Source: Comamonas sp. B21-038 (GTDB lineage Bacteria > Pseudomonadota > Gammaproteobacteria > Burkholderiales > Burkholderiaceae_C). Taken from it: DNA of 64,000 nucleotides. The position numbers were made by a program, and so were the translations under genes. Each line of letters begins with the position of its first letter. The first letter of the stretch is position 1. The notes below the pieces were generated by a model. The model did no database searches. It was not told the DNA's origin and was given only the letters and a program-made list of their open reading frames with translations. The stretch spans positions 1,984,001 to 2,048,000 of the forward strand of contig NZ_CP092462.1 in the NCBI RefSeq assembly GCF_022387135.1, in the 5' to 3' direction. This document shows positions 1 through 8,342 of the stretch, one piece after another.

Positions 1-63
1 TTTGGTGATGGACAGATGCCCGCGCCAGCGCCCAGAATGGCTGACCATAACAAGGAGACACAG

Positions 64-522
64 ATGCAATTCATCCCCTATCTGAACTTCGATGGCCATT
101 GTGCCGAGGCCATGGCTTTCTACGCCCAGCTGTTTGGCGGCCAGATCATGCACCAGATGCGCTTTAGCGACATGCCACCCAGCGAAGGCATGCCGCCGCT
201 TCCGCCTGAAGCGCAATCCCGGCTGATGCACGCGCATCTGCAGGTGGGCAGCCAGGCCATCATGGCCTCGGACACGATGCCTGCAGTGCCAGGCGGCGGT
301 CCCGAGACCTGTGGTGGCGGCTATGTCAAACCCCAGGGCATGTGGGTGTCCATCGGTGTGGACTCCGCAGCCGATGGCCAGCGCATCTTCAACGGCCTGG
401 CGGACGGTGGCCAGGTCGCGATGCCCTTCTCCGCCACCTTCTGGTCACCGGGCTTTGGCATGGTGACCGACCGTTTTGGCACGCCGTGGATGGTGAACGT
501 CCAAACGCAGCCCGCTGCCTGA
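64..522 (+). CDS. VOC family protein (PhnB/glyoxalase-like)
   Basis: A 152-residue single-domain protein of the vicinal oxygen chelate superfamily, closest in pattern to the PhnB-like group. The N-terminus has the typical opening (IPYLNFDGHCAEAMAFYAQL), with a PGFGMVTDRFGTPWMVN strand near the C-terminus, as in PhnB-like proteins. I chose the ATG at 64 because AAGGAG lies about 7 bases upstream; a longer frame reaches ATG 16 but adds residues that do not fit the fold. The function is not established; members bind small ligands or metals and many are uncharacterised. It is followed by an SRPBCC protein and a DUF1428 protein on the same strand, a grouping of small proteins often found together in proteobacteria. 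The 5' flank lies outside the window, so the operon start is unknown. Confidence 0.85.
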   Translation: MQFIPYLNFDGHCAEAMAFYAQLFGGQIMHQMRFSDMPPSEGMPPLPPEAQSRLMHAHLQVGSQAIMASDTMPAVPGGGPETCGGGYVKPQGMWVSIGVDSAADGQRIFNGLADGGQVAMPFSATFWSPGFGMVTDRFGTPWMVNVQTQPAA

Positions 523-564
523 TCCCGCTGTCTGAGGCCCAACCACCGAACCGAGCCACCCACC

Positions 565-1032
565 ATGTCTGTACAGCCCCATCTCCATGATCTGGTACTC
601 AGCCGCCAGATCAACGCGCCCGCCGCCACCCTCTACCGCTGCTGGACCGAGCCTGCACTGCTTAGCCAATGGTTTGTGCCCAGGCCCTGGACGATTGCCA
701 GCGCCGACATCGATGTGCGCGTCGGCGGCGGCAGCCAGATCGTCATGTGCGACCCGCAAGGCAACGAGTACCCCAATGCCGGCGTGTACCTGGAGGTGGT
801 GCCGGACCGCAGGCTGGTCTTTACCGATGCCTACACCGCTGGCTGGGTACCCAGTACCAAACCGTTCATGACGGCCATCATCGAGTTTGAGCCCGATGGC
901 GGCCAGACCCGCTACACCGCTACCGTGCGGCACTGGAGCGAAGAGACCCGCAAGCAGCATGAGGCCATGGGCTTTCACACCGGTTGGGGCTTGGCCACTG
1001 ACCAGTTGGTGGCCCTGGCTGCCACGCTGTAG
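565..1032 (+). CDS. SRPBCC family protein (AHSA1-type)
   Basis: A 155-residue START/Bet v 1-like protein. The opening segment (LVLSRQINAPAATLYRCWTE) and the LLSQWFVPRPWT stretch are typical of activator-of-Hsp90-ATPase-1-like (AHSA1) domains, as are the later FEPDGGQTRYTATVRHWSEE strand and a C-terminal helix. Such proteins form a hydrophobic cavity, and their ligands are mostly unknown. The start at 565 follows the VOC gene by 42 bases and no strong ribosome binding site is visible, so translation may depend partly on the upstream gene. The length is normal for the family. Substrate or partner cannot be read from the sequence. Confidence 0.85.
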   Translation: MSVQPHLHDLVLSRQINAPAATLYRCWTEPALLSQWFVPRPWTIASADIDVRVGGGSQIVMCDPQGNEYPNAGVYLEVVPDRRLVFTDAYTAGWVPSTKPFMTAIIEFEPDGGQTRYTATVRHWSEETRKQHEAMGFHTGWGLATDQLVALAATL

Positions 1033-1105
1033 CCAAGGCGTGGCCGCTGCCGTTGCCATGTAGCGGCTATGCATCACAGCGCCGTTGGGCGCCAAGGAGA
1101 CCCCC

Positions 1106-1468
1106 ATGCCCTATGTCGATGGATTTGTAGTGCCGGTGCCCCGCGCCAAGCTGGATGCCTACCGTGCCATGGCCGAGGCAGCCGGCAAAGTCTGGATGGA
1201 ACATGGCGCACTGCAGTACTGGGAATGTGTGGGCGACGATGTGCCCGATGGCGAAGTCACCTCGTTCCCGATGGCCGTCAAGCTGCAGCCTGATGAGGTC
1301 GCCTGCTTTTCCTGGATCGTCTACACCTCACGCGCCGAGCGCGACCGCATCAATGCCGCGGTGATGGCCGACCCGCGTCTGGCCGACATGCAACCTGCGA
1401 ACATGCCGTTCGATGCCAAGCGCATGATTTTTGGCGGCTTTACACCGGTCGTGCAACTGGGAACCTGA
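1106..1468 (+). CDS. DUF1428 family protein
   Basis: A 120-residue cytoplasmic protein matching the DUF1428 pattern, with MPYVDGFVVPVPRAKLDAYR at the start, a central WECVGDDVPDGEVTSF block and MPFDAKRMIFGGF near the end. The family adopts an ABM-like dimeric alpha/beta fold and has no established reaction. I placed the start at 1106 because AAGGAG lies about 8 bases upstream; an in-frame ATG at 1085 would add seven residues that include this ribosome binding site. It is the last of three small same-strand genes and converges on the sensor kinase gene, with about 40 bases between the stop codons and no clear terminator. Confidence 0.85.
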   Translation: MPYVDGFVVPVPRAKLDAYRAMAEAAGKVWMEHGALQYWECVGDDVPDGEVTSFPMAVKLQPDEVACFSWIVYTSRAERDRINAAVMADPRLADMQPANMPFDAKRMIFGGFTPVVQLGT

Positions 1469-1508
1469 TAGCCCCGGCCCCGGCCCGGCCAAGCCAGGCT
1501 GAGCGCCG

Positions 1509-2969
1509 TCAGCCCAAAACCCCGGCCATCTCGGCCCGCACCAGCAGCCCTTTCAAGACCTCGCTCTTGCGCAGCTGCAGCTGGCCCTCATAGCCCTGCA
1601 CAATCTGCTGCGCAATCGCCAGGCCCAGGCCCGTGCCTGCGACCGTTTCGTCAAAGCGCTTGCCCCGCGCACCGGCCGCCTGCATCTGTGCGCCCGTCAT
1701 GCCCGGACCATCGTCCTCTACCTGCAGCACCAGGCCCTGGGTGGCGCTGCCCTGCACCGTCAGCCGCACCTGGGAGGCAGCCCACTTGCCGGCGTTGTCC
1801 AGCAGGTTGCCCAGCAACTCTTCCAGATCGGCGCGCTCACCCCGCCACCACAAGGCGTTGTCCGCTTCCACCAGCTGCCAGTCCAGGCCGCTGGCCTGGT
1901 GCAGCTGGCGCAGCATCGCCAGCATCTGCCGCGCGCAGGCCAGCACGTCGATCGGCAAGCCCGCGCTTGCGCCATGTACCAAGGTCGCATCGCTGAAGGT
2001 ACGGGCCTGGTAGCGGTCAATCAGCCGCGCCATCGCCGTGGTCTGCTGCTGCACCAGCTGCGCTGGTACGGTTGCGCCGCTGCCGGCATGGGCCATCAGC
2101 AGCGATAAGGGTTTTTTCAGCGCATGGTTCAGGTCGGCCGCGTGCGAGCGCGAGCGCTCCACCACCTGGGTGTTGCGTGCCAGCAAGGCCGCCAACTCCT
2201 GCTGCAAGGGCTGCAAGTCCGTGCCCAGCGGCAACTGGGCAATCTGCTCGGTGGCAGACGGCGCCCCTGGCAACGGCTTGCCCAGGCCGGCAATCACATC
2301 GACCAGGCGCTTGAGCGGGGCCAGGCCCACGCGCAGCTGCAGCCAGACCAGCGCGCCAATCAGCAACAGCAGCACCGCGCCGGTGACTCCTAGGATCTGG
2401 TCGATGCGGCGCAGGCTGGCCATCAATGGCTGCGCGGGACCAAAGACCTGCAAATACATCGGCGCTGCGCCTGCGCCCAGTGGCACCGGAAAATGCTGCA
2501 CCAACAGCGCCTCCCGCTGTGGGCCGACCGCCTGTTGCAGGCGTTCGCTGCCCCACAGCCCGCCCTGCTCCACCACCAGGTCCGGCTGGTCCCACAGCGA
2601 TCGCGAGCGGGCCAGCACTACCGGTGCAGCCGCCGTGCGTAACTGCGCAGGCGCCTGGCCCTGCAGCTGCCAGTACCAGCCTGAGAAAATGGCACTGAAC
2701 TCGTCACTGCCGCCGGCTGCCTCCTGCACCTTGCCATCGGGCAGCAACGCCAGACGGGCGTTGATGCGCTCGGATTTCTCCTCCAAGGTACGCGACATGC
2801 TGCCCAGCAGGCTGGCATGCACCTCGTAGCGCAGCCACCATCCGCCCAGCACCATCACCAGCAGGCTGGGCACGATGACCAACGCAGCCATGCGCGCAGC
2901 GAGCGACCAGCGCCGCACATGCGGGCGCCGGGAGGCAGGGCTCAGAGGCAAGACCATGGTGCTGGGCAT
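1509..2969 (-). CDS. PhoQ-like sensor histidine kinase
   Basis: A 486-residue inner-membrane sensor kinase. Hydrophobic segments at about residues 22-44 and 190-212 flank a periplasmic domain of about 145 residues. The phosphoacceptor is His282 in LNHALKKPLSL, which resembles the HSLKTPL motif of PhoQ rather than the common HELRTPL. The ATPase domain shows NLLDNAGKWA (N box), VEDDGPGM (G1) and GTGLGLAIAQQI (G2), followed by QGYEGQLQL as in PhoQ. The reading frame extends upstream to 3254, but that part is the shadow of the regulator gene; ATG 2969, eight bases after the regulator stop, is the sensible start, with ATG 2957 as an alternative. It is the third gene of a PepSY-regulator-kinase operon. 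The signal sensed is unknown; PhoQ homologues respond to divalent cations, acid or peptides, but the periplasmic domain here is not obviously acidic. Confidence 0.9.
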   Translation of the reverse strand: MPSTMVLPLSPASRRPHVRRWSLAARMAALVIVPSLLVMVLGGWWLRYEVHASLLGSMSRTLEEKSERINARLALLPDGKVQEAAGGSDEFSAIFSGWYWQLQGQAPAQLRTAAAPVVLARSRSLWDQPDLVVEQGGLWGSERLQQAVGPQREALLVQHFPVPLGAGAAPMYLQVFGPAQPLMASLRRIDQILGVTGAVLLLLIGALVWLQLRVGLAPLKRLVDVIAGLGKPLPGAPSATEQIAQLPLGTDLQPLQQELAALLARNTQVVERSRSHAADLNHALKKPLSLLMAHAGSGATVPAQLVQQQTTAMARLIDRYQARTFSDATLVHGASAGLPIDVLACARQMLAMLRQLHQASGLDWQLVEADNALWWRGERADLEELLGNLLDNAGKWAASQVRLTVQGSATQGLVLQVEDDGPGMTGAQMQAAGARGKRFDETVAGTGLGLAIAQQIVQGYEGQLQLRKSEVLKGLLVRAEMAGVLG

Positions 2970-2977
2970 CGGCAGCG

Positions 2978-3643
2978 CTAGCTGGGCGCGTTCAGGCGAA
3001 AGCCCTGCCCGCGCTCGGTTACCAGCAGATCGGACTGGCGCAGCTTGCGCCGTATGCGGCCGATCAGCACGTCGATGGTGTTGGAGTCCGGGTCCAGATC
3101 GCGGGCATAGACATGCTCGCTGATCTCGGTGCGCGTCAGCACCCGGTTGGGGTGGTGCATCAGATAGGCCAGAATCTTGTGCTCCTGCGCCGTGAGCTGC
3201 AGACTCAGGCCCTCCTGTGAAAACCGGCCTGCCGTCACGTCGTATTCCAGGCACCCCGCCCGCAGCACCGTGGCAGCACTGCCCGAGGTGCGGCGCAGCA
3301 TGGCGCGCAGGCGCAGTACGACCTCATCGAGCATGAAGGGCTTGGTCAGGTAGTCATCGGCGCCTGCACCAAATCCCGCCACCTTGTCGCTCCAGCGGTT
3401 GCGGGCGGTCAGGATCAGCACGGGCCACTGGCAGCCCGCCTCGCGCCAATCGCGCAACACCGTCAAACCATCGCGCTGGGGCAGGCCCAGGTCCAGCACG
3501 GCTGCATCGTATTGCTCGGTGCTGCCGGCAAAGGATGCGGCATCGCCATCGGCCTCCACATCGACCGAAAAGCCAGCACGCACCAGCGCCTGCTCCATCT
3601 GTGCCGCCAGTTCGGCATCGTCTTCCACGACCAGAATGCGCAT
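2978..3643 (-). CDS. PhoP-like OmpR-family response regulator
   Basis: A 221-residue two-domain regulator. The receiver domain (about 1-115) has the acidic pocket in VVEDD, the phosphoacceptor Asp in VLDLGLP, Thr in LTAR and Lys in DDYLTKPF. The segment ARNRWSDKVAGFGAGADDY is very close to the equivalent stretch of PhoP. The C-terminal winged helix (about 125-221) contains SNTIDVLIGRIRRKL and TERGQGFRLN, the usual recognition-helix and wing regions of OmpR-type factors. It lies 6 bases after the stop of the PepSY gene and 8 bases before the kinase, so the three are almost surely cotranscribed. PhoP-type regulators bind direct repeats of TGTTTA with a 5-base spacer; candidate half-sites lie in the divergent promoter region around 4403-4462. 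Confidence 0.92.
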   Translation of the reverse strand: MRILVVEDDAELAAQMEQALVRAGFSVDVEADGDAASFAGSTEQYDAAVLDLGLPQRDGLTVLRDWREAGCQWPVLILTARNRWSDKVAGFGAGADDYLTKPFMLDEVVLRLRAMLRRTSGSAATVLRAGCLEYDVTAGRFSQEGLSLQLTAQEHKILAYLMHHPNRVLTRTEISEHVYARDLDPDSNTIDVLIGRIRRKLRQSDLLVTERGQGFRLNAPS

Positions 3644-3649
3644 CGGCAG

Positions 3650-4390
3650 TCAATCCTCTATTTTTTGCTTGAGCACCTGCAGGCTGCGAGCGTCTACCTT
3701 GAGCTTCAAGGTGTTGCCGTTGCCCTGCAGCAACTCGATGTCGTAATAAGAGCCCTGGCTCTCGTCATGCTCCAGCTCCACCTCCAGCACCTGGCCAGAA
3801 AACCGGGGCGCCAGCGCGTGCAATACCTCGTCCACCCGCTTGAGCGGCGCCGGGTTGCGGGCCTTGGCCTGGGCGGATGACAGCACCTGGCCAGTGGCCG
3901 CATCCATCACCAGCTTGCGGTAGCCCTGCTGGTCCGCGCTGAGCTTGATTTCATAGACGCCCCGGCCCTGGCTATCGCGCTCGAACTCCACATCGGTGAT
4001 GCGGCTGGTGTGCTGCTGGGCCAGTTTGGCCAGGTACTGGGCCAGCTCCAGCATGCCCAGTGCCTGCGAGCGGTCCTTGGCAACTTGCTGCACGGTCTGG
4101 CCGCTGGCCGCGTCGATCAGCAGCTCTTGCTTGAGGCCCTGGTGGTCCACCAGCTTGATCTCGTAGCGCAGCTCGCCCTTGGGGCCGCGCTTGGTCTCGA
4201 CATCCACCACGCGGCCGGCCTGGCTGGCGGCAATATCGCTCAGGATGGCCGACAGCGGCTTGTACTGGCCGGTGGCTACCGCCGCACGCACGGCATCATG
4301 CTCGGCGGCCTGGCTGGCGCCGCCCAGCAGCAAGTTGCCGGCCAGCGACCAGGCAGCAATGCAAGAAAAGCGGGGTGGAATTTGCGCCAT
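3650..4390 (-). CDS. Secreted protein with three PepSY-type repeats
   Basis: A protein of about 246 residues with a likely signal peptide (hydrophobic SCIAAWSLAGNLLLGGASQA, then cleavage near AAEHD) and three tandem PepSY-like modules. Each module has a helix followed by a V-x-D-V-E strand and a basic K-x-x-L-x-x-D-A hairpin: RVVDVETKRGPKG, RITDVEFERDSQG and QVLEVELEHDESQ. PepSY domains are periplasmic or extracytoplasmic inhibitor- or ligand-binding modules. The frame is open up to 5140 but that is antisense to the divergent gene. Starts at 4390, 4399 or 4426 are possible and none has a clear ribosome binding site; 4390 gives the cleanest signal peptide. As first gene of the PhoPQ-like operon, it may modulate the kinase or be a regulated output. 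Confidence 0.85.
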   Translation of the reverse strand: MAQIPPRFSCIAAWSLAGNLLLGGASQAAEHDAVRAAVATGQYKPLSAILSDIAASQAGRVVDVETKRGPKGELRYEIKLVDHQGLKQELLIDAASGQTVQQVAKDRSQALGMLELAQYLAKLAQQHTSRITDVEFERDSQGRGVYEIKLSADQQGYRKLVMDAATGQVLSSAQAKARNPAPLKRVDEVLHALAPRFSGQVLEVELEHDESQGSYYDIELLQGNGNTLKLKVDARSLQVLKQKIED

Positions 4391-4402
4391 GGCTGGCATT
4401 AT

Positions 4403-4420
4403 GACAAGCGCGATTAAACA
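4403..4420 (-). promoter_or_regulatory. PhoP-box-like half-site, leftward promoter
   Basis: Read on the minus strand, this stretch begins with a perfect TGTTTA followed by 5 bases and a weak second half-site (GCTTGT). PhoP boxes are TGTTTA direct repeats with 11-base periodicity. Its position just upstream of the leftward PepSY-regulator-kinase operon fits autoregulation. This is a by-eye match only. Confidence 0.35.
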
Positions 4421-4445
4421 GACCATGAACGGCCGCTTCACACTG

Positions 4446-4462
4446 CGTTTAGGGCCGTTTTT
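4446..4462 (+). promoter_or_regulatory. PhoP-box-like direct repeat, rightward promoter
   Basis: CGTTTA at 4446-4451, the 5-base spacer GGGCC, then GTTTTT at 4457-4462. The first half matches the TGTTTA half-site at 5 of 6 positions and the second at 4 of 6, with the correct 11-base period. It lies 70 bases before the rightward PepSY gene. Plausible target of the adjacent PhoP-like regulator; unproven. Confidence 0.4.
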
Positions 4463-4531
4463 CAATACTTCAGTCCATGACGAATCAGCCACCTGCTGGT
4501 TTGCATGCCACAACATTGAAGGGATTGAACC

Positions 4532-5182
4532 ATGAAGAAGACCACCATTGCCTGGATCCTGGGTGCCGCCAGCGTCGCTGCCAGCCTGCCGTTTGCCGCC
4601 CAGGCCTACAACGCCCAGGAAGTGCTCAACAGCATCACCGCCAGCGGTCTGGTTGCCCCCCAGGACCTGGAAAAGCAATACGGTTACTGGACCGCGAAGG
4701 CCACCCAGCAGGACGGCAACCGCGCCTATGTGCTGGTGAACGATGCTGACGGCAGCCTGCTGGCCATCCGCAAGGCCGAGCTGGGCACCACCTACCCAGG
4801 TGCGAGCCAGGTCACTGCCAAGCTGCAGTCGCTCGGCTATGGCCAGATCAAGGAGGTGGAGTTTGACGATGGTTTCTGGGAGGCCAAGGTGCGCGGCGCC
4901 AATGGCATCAAGCAAAAGCTGGTGCTGCACCCGGTAAGCCTGGAGGTGCTGTCCCAGCCCGGCCAGCCTGCCCCCAACCCGGGTGCCGGTGCAGGCAGCG
5001 CCATGCTGAGCGCAGCGCAGATCCACCAGCTGCTGACCCAGGCGGGCTATACCCATATCCGCGACCTGGAGCTCGATGACGGCATCTGGGAAGCCGATGC
5101 GATCAATGCCCAGGGTTTCCGCGTGGAGCTGAAGATCCACCCCGAAACCGGTGTGGTGCTGCGTGAAAAGCTGGACGACTAA
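4532..5182 (+). CDS. Secreted PepSY-domain protein
   Basis: A 216-residue exported protein. Signal peptide MKKTTIAWILGAASVAASLP is followed by a probable cleavage after FAAQA. The mature part has two clear and one degenerate repeat of a PepSY-like hairpin: GYGQIKEVEFDDGFWEAKV and GYTHIRDLELDDGIWEADA, each followed by a K-L-x-x-H-P strand pair. The acidic-aromatic signature (DDGFWEA/DDGIWEA) is shared by secreted PepSY proteins. The gene is divergent from the PepSY-PhoP-PhoQ-like operon with about 140 bases between, and a PhoP-box-like repeat lies in that gap, so it is likely a target of the neighbouring regulator. A strong hairpin terminator follows. Biochemical role unknown; cation or peptide binding in the periplasm is an inference. 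Confidence 0.88.
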   Translation: MKKTTIAWILGAASVAASLPFAAQAYNAQEVLNSITASGLVAPQDLEKQYGYWTAKATQQDGNRAYVLVNDADGSLLAIRKAELGTTYPGASQVTAKLQSLGYGQIKEVEFDDGFWEAKVRGANGIKQKLVLHPVSLEVLSQPGQPAPNPGAGAGSAMLSAAQIHQLLTQAGYTHIRDLELDDGIWEADAINAQGFRVELKIHPETGVVLREKLDD

Positions 5183-5200
5183 GCCGCCCCCACAAAAGCA

Positions 5201-5235
5201 AAAGGCTGAGCCCGATGGGGTTCAGCCTTTTTTCT
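5201..5235. terminator. Rho-independent terminator (bidirectional)
   Basis: Inverted repeat AAGGCTGA...TTCAGCCTT around a short GC loop, with a T-run on the right and A-rich sequence on the left. It lies between the convergent PepSY gene and rlmB and could serve both. A second hairpin (GCGCAGCG/CGCTGCGC, 5239-5261) follows, closer to rlmB. Confidence 0.85.
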
Positions 5236-5276
5236 TTGGCGCAGCGCCTGGGACGCTGCGCAGCGGGAAGGGGTTG

Positions 5277-6038
5277 TTAACCCGCCTTGGCAGGCGTGCG
5301 CTGGCGCAGCGCTTCATACAGGCAAACGCCGCTGGCCACCGACACGTTGAGGCTGGAGACGGCCCCCATCATCGGGATGCCGATCAGTTCATCACAGGTC
5401 TTGCGCGTGAGCTGGCGCATGCCGTCGCCTTCGGCGCCCAGCACCAGGGCCACGGGGCCCTTCAGGTCCACCTGGTACAAGGTGTTGGGGGCGTCGTCGC
5501 TGGTGCCAATGATCCAGACATTGCGCTCCTTGAGCTCCTTCAAGGTACGCGCCAGGTTGGTCACCATGAAATACGGCACCGTCTCGGCGGCACCACTGGC
5601 CACCTTGGCCACCGTGGCGTTGATGCCCACGGCATGGTCCTTGGGCGCAATCACCGCATGGGCGCCGGCACCATCGGCCACGCGCAGGCAGGCACCCAGA
5701 TTGTGCGGATCGGTCACGCCGTCCAGCACCAGCAGCAGCGGCGATGTGACGCCGGCTTCTTCCAGGTCGTCGAGCAGCTCATCCAAGGTGCGGGTGTCCT
5801 TGATCTCTTCGACGCGGGCAGCCACGCCCTGGTGGCCATGCGAGCCTGCCAGCTTCGCGATGCGTGGGGCATCCGCTTCGATCAGCCGCACCCCCGCCTC
5901 TTTGGCGCGCTCAAGGAACTGGCGCATGCGCGCATCGCGGCGCGTGGACTCGAAATAGACTTCGATGATCGATTTGGGCGCAGTCTTCATGCGCACACCA
6001 ACGGCATGGAAGCCGAACAACACTTTGGGGGATGACAT
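5277..6038 (-). CDS. rlmB: 23S rRNA (guanosine-2'-O)-methyltransferase RlmB
   Basis: A 253-residue SpoU/TrmH-family enzyme that methylates the 2'-O of G2251 in 23S rRNA using S-adenosylmethionine. The N-terminal substrate-binding domain begins [13 protein letters not shown]. The C-terminal trefoil-knot domain shows the three family motifs: [20 protein letters not shown] (motif 1, with the conserved Asn and Arg), [10 protein letters not shown] (motif 2) and [20 protein letters not shown] (motif 3). Length matches the family (about 245-255). It starts at ATG 6038, divergent from the glycerate kinase gene with 111 bases between. In related betaproteobacteria it often sits near rnr; that gene is not here. 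Confidence 0.95.
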   Translation of the reverse strand: MSSPKVLFGFHAVGVRMKTAPKSIIEVYFESTRRDARMRQFLERAKEAGVRLIEADAPRIAKLAGSHGHQGVAARVEEIKDTRTLDELLDDLEEAGVTSPLLLVLDGVTDPHNLGACLRVADGAGAHAVIAPKDHAVGINATVAKVASGAAETVPYFMVTNLARTLKELKERNVWIIGTSDDAPNTLYQVDLKGPVALVLGAEGDGMRQLTRKTCDELIGIPMMGAVSSLNVSVASGVCLYEALRQRTPAKAG

Positions 6039-6149
6039 AGGGCAGCATTATCGCTGCTTGCCCATACCCCGGGGGCACAGCGACAATCCTGCGCAAGGGC
6101 GACCAGCCGCGCCTTCGCAAAACGGCTCACTCAGCGACGCTCCCAGCCC

Positions 6150-7568
6150 ATGACCTCTACCCCCTCCGCAGCCTTTGCGGCCCACGTGATCGATATCCAT
6201 GGCAGCGATGGCGCCCAGCCTGTGCCCGATCCCCATCTGCATCCCCTGCCCTTCCTGCAGTACCTGTACCAGGTGGCGGTGCGCGATGCACTGCCGCTCG
6301 AAGGCCTGCGCCAGCATTTGCCCGCAGTGCCCAAGGGCCGCACCCTGGTGATTGGCGCGGGCAAGGCGGGCGCGGCAATGGCGCAGGCGATGGAGCAGCT
6401 CTGGCCCCCGCAGGCGCCGCTGTCGGGCCTGGTTGTTACCCGCTACGGGCATATACCGCCGCGCCCGCCGGGCCTGGCCCAGCGCATTGAGGTGGTGGAA
6501 GCCGCCCACCCCGTGCCCGATGCCGCCGGCCTGCTTGCGGCAGAGCGCATGCTGGCGCTGACTGAGGGGCTGAGCGCCGATGACCTGGTGGTCTGCCTGA
6601 TCTCGGGCGGCGGCTCCGCGCTGCTGACCTTGCCGGCCGAAGGCCTCAGCCTGGCCGACAAGCAGCGCATCAACCGGGAGCTGCTGGAGAGCGGCGCCCA
6701 CATTGGCGAGATGAACTGCGTGCGCAAGCACCTCTCGCGCATCAAGGGCGGGCGCCTGGGTGCCGCCTGCCACCCGGCGCAGGTGGTCAGCCTGCTGATC
6801 AGCGACGTGCCTGGTGATTCGCCCGCCATCATCGCCAGCGGCCCCACGGTGCCCGACCCCAGCAGCTGCGCCGATGCGCTGGCGATTTTGGAGCGCTATG
6901 CGATTGCGCTACCCGAGCCTGTGCGTGCAGCGCTGCACAGCGGCGCGCTGGAAACCCCCAAGCCCGGCGACCCGCGCTTTGCCGGCCACCAGGTGCAACT
7001 GATCGCCACGCCGCAGCAGTCCTTGCAGGCAGCGGCCGCTGCCGCACGCGATGCCGGCATCGCCTGCCATGTGCTCAGCGACGAGATGGAGGGTGAATCG
7101 CGTGAGGTGGCCAAGGTGCATGCGGCGCTGGCCCGTGCCGTGGCCTTGCATGGCCAGCCCTTTGCACGGCCATGTGTGATTCTGTCTGGCGGTGAGACCA
7201 CCGTGACGGTGCGCAAACCGGCCGACGGCGCCGCGCGGGGCCGGGGCGGCCGTGCGGGCGAGTTCTGCCTGGGCCTGGCCCAGGCGCTGCAGGCCGTGCC
7301 CGGCGTATGGGCGCTGGCCGCTGATACCGATGGCATTGATGGAGTGGAAGACAATGCCGGCGCCGTGGTGACGCCGGACACCCTGGCCCGGGCCGCTGCG
7401 CTGCAGCTCAAACCCGCCGCCTACCAGCACCGCAATGACAGCTATGGCTTTTTTGGCCCGCTGGGCGACCTGGTGGTGACCGGCCCGACCCACACCAATG
7501 TGAATGATTTTCGGGCGCTGCTGGTGCTGCAGCCGATGGATGCCGCGATGAAAAAAGCGGCCAGCTGA
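6150..7568 (+). CDS. Glycerate 2-kinase (DUF4147/MOFRL family)
   Basis: A 472-residue protein of the class II glycerate kinase family, once annotated as hydroxypyruvate reductase TtuD. It phosphorylates D-glycerate to 2-phosphoglycerate, feeding glyoxylate or tartrate-derived carbon into glycolysis. The N-terminal DUF4147 domain has VIGAGKAGAAMAQAME and the nucleotide-binding LISGGGSALLTLPAEGLSL; the basic loop EMNCVRKHLSRIKGGRL is conserved. The MOFRL domain follows with ILSGGETTVTVR, GRGGRAGEFCLGLA and AADTDGIDG. It is somewhat longer than usual (about 420-430) because of an N-terminal extension of about 35 residues. No tartronate semialdehyde reductase or regulator is adjacent. Confidence 0.9.
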   Translation: MTSTPSAAFAAHVIDIHGSDGAQPVPDPHLHPLPFLQYLYQVAVRDALPLEGLRQHLPAVPKGRTLVIGAGKAGAAMAQAMEQLWPPQAPLSGLVVTRYGHIPPRPPGLAQRIEVVEAAHPVPDAAGLLAAERMLALTEGLSADDLVVCLISGGGSALLTLPAEGLSLADKQRINRELLESGAHIGEMNCVRKHLSRIKGGRLGAACHPAQVVSLLISDVPGDSPAIIASGPTVPDPSSCADALAILERYAIALPEPVRAALHSGALETPKPGDPRFAGHQVQLIATPQQSLQAAAAAARDAGIACHVLSDEMEGESREVAKVHAALARAVALHGQPFARPCVILSGGETTVTVRKPADGAARGRGGRAGEFCLGLAQALQAVPGVWALAADTDGIDGVEDNAGAVVTPDTLARAAALQLKPAAYQHRNDSYGFFGPLGDLVVTGPTHTNVNDFRALLVLQPMDAAMKKAAS

Positions 7569-7580
7569 CGCTGACCGCTT
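7551..7580 (-). terminator. Terminator of the DUF3011 gene
   Basis: On the minus strand, AAGCGG-x-CAG pairs with CTG-x-CCGCTT around a 6-base loop and runs into TTTTTT. It overlaps the last codons of the convergent glycerate kinase gene. Confidence 0.75.
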
Positions 7581-7598
7581 CGTCATCGTTTGCCTGGC

Positions 7599-8342
7599 TC
7601 AGCGGCTGCCAAAACGGCCACGGCAACCGCGCGTGACCCAGATGCGGCGCGCGCGGTCGTCATAGCCCCAGGTGTAGCCTTCGCGGCAGCTGTCGCTGGA
7701 CAGCTGCTCCAGCAGCACCGGGCGGCCCCAGCGCGCATTCCAGTCGCAACTGTTGTCGCGGCGGTCATCGCTGCTGCAGGTCAGCTCACGGCCCTGGCCA
7801 TAGCCGGGGTTGGGCCGGCCACCACCGTAGCCGCTGCTGATTGCAAAGTCGGCACGGCAGCCACGGCTGACCCAGACCGAATCACCGCTCTGGCCCCAGC
7901 TGCGGCCCTCATCGCAGCGCGAATCCGAGAGCTGGCGGGCGACCTCGACCCGGGCACCGCGTGGAATCGCGCACTCGCGCATGCGGCCGTCATTGCTTTC
8001 GCAGCGCACCAGCTGGTTGCTGCCGCCGCCTCCCCAGCCACCGCCACTCCAGCCGCCACCACCTCGGCCATCGGCAAAACGGGCGCGGCAGCCGTCGGTC
8101 ACCCAGACCACGCCTCCGCCACGGTGGCCCCAGCTGCGGCCTTCCACGCAGGAGGCGCTCGACAAGGTCTCGCTCACCACCGGGTCGCGGAAGGGGGTGC
8201 GGCATTCGCGCGTGCGTCCGTCCTGGCTCTCACAGGTCACCTCACCATCGCGCCCGTATTGCGCCTGCGCCGCAGGGGCGATGGCCGCCAATGCCAGTGC
8301 CAACGCGCCCAGCGCGGCGCCGCTCCATGTCGTTGTCGCCAT
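7599..8342 (-). CDS. Exported DUF3011 repeat protein
   Basis: A 247-residue protein with a signal peptide (hydrophobic core ALGALALALAAIAPAAQAQ) and three tandem DUF3011 modules. Each module has a C-x-S/E-x-D-x-R opening, an R-x-C strand, a V-x-x-x-L-S-x-x-x-C core, GRSWG or GYTWG, then VW-V-x-x-G-C-R-A/G-x-F. The first two modules are joined by a glycine-rich linker (about 15 residues of G, W and S). The six-cysteine spacing per repeat suggests disulfide-bonded beta modules in the periplasm or outside. ATG 8342 was chosen because GAGGAGAG lies directly upstream; the open frame extends to 8465. No enzymatic role is known. It is monocistronic, with its own terminator overlapping the neighbour. 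Confidence 0.85.
   Translation of the reverse strand: MATTTWSGAALGALALALAAIAPAAQAQYGRDGEVTCESQDGRTRECRTPFRDPVVSETLSSASCVEGRSWGHRGGGVVWVTDGCRARFADGRGGGGWSGGGWGGGGSNQLVRCESNDGRMRECAIPRGARVEVARQLSDSRCDEGRSWGQSGDSVWVSRGCRADFAISSGYGGGRPNPGYGQGRELTCSSDDRRDNSCDWNARWGRPVLLEQLSSDSCREGYTWGYDDRARRIWVTRGCRGRFGSR

Noticed and set aside
3650..5140. PepSY protein as a 496-residue product
   Set aside because: The extra N-terminal part is antisense to the divergent PepSY gene; signal peptide and regulatory sites support a start near 4390.
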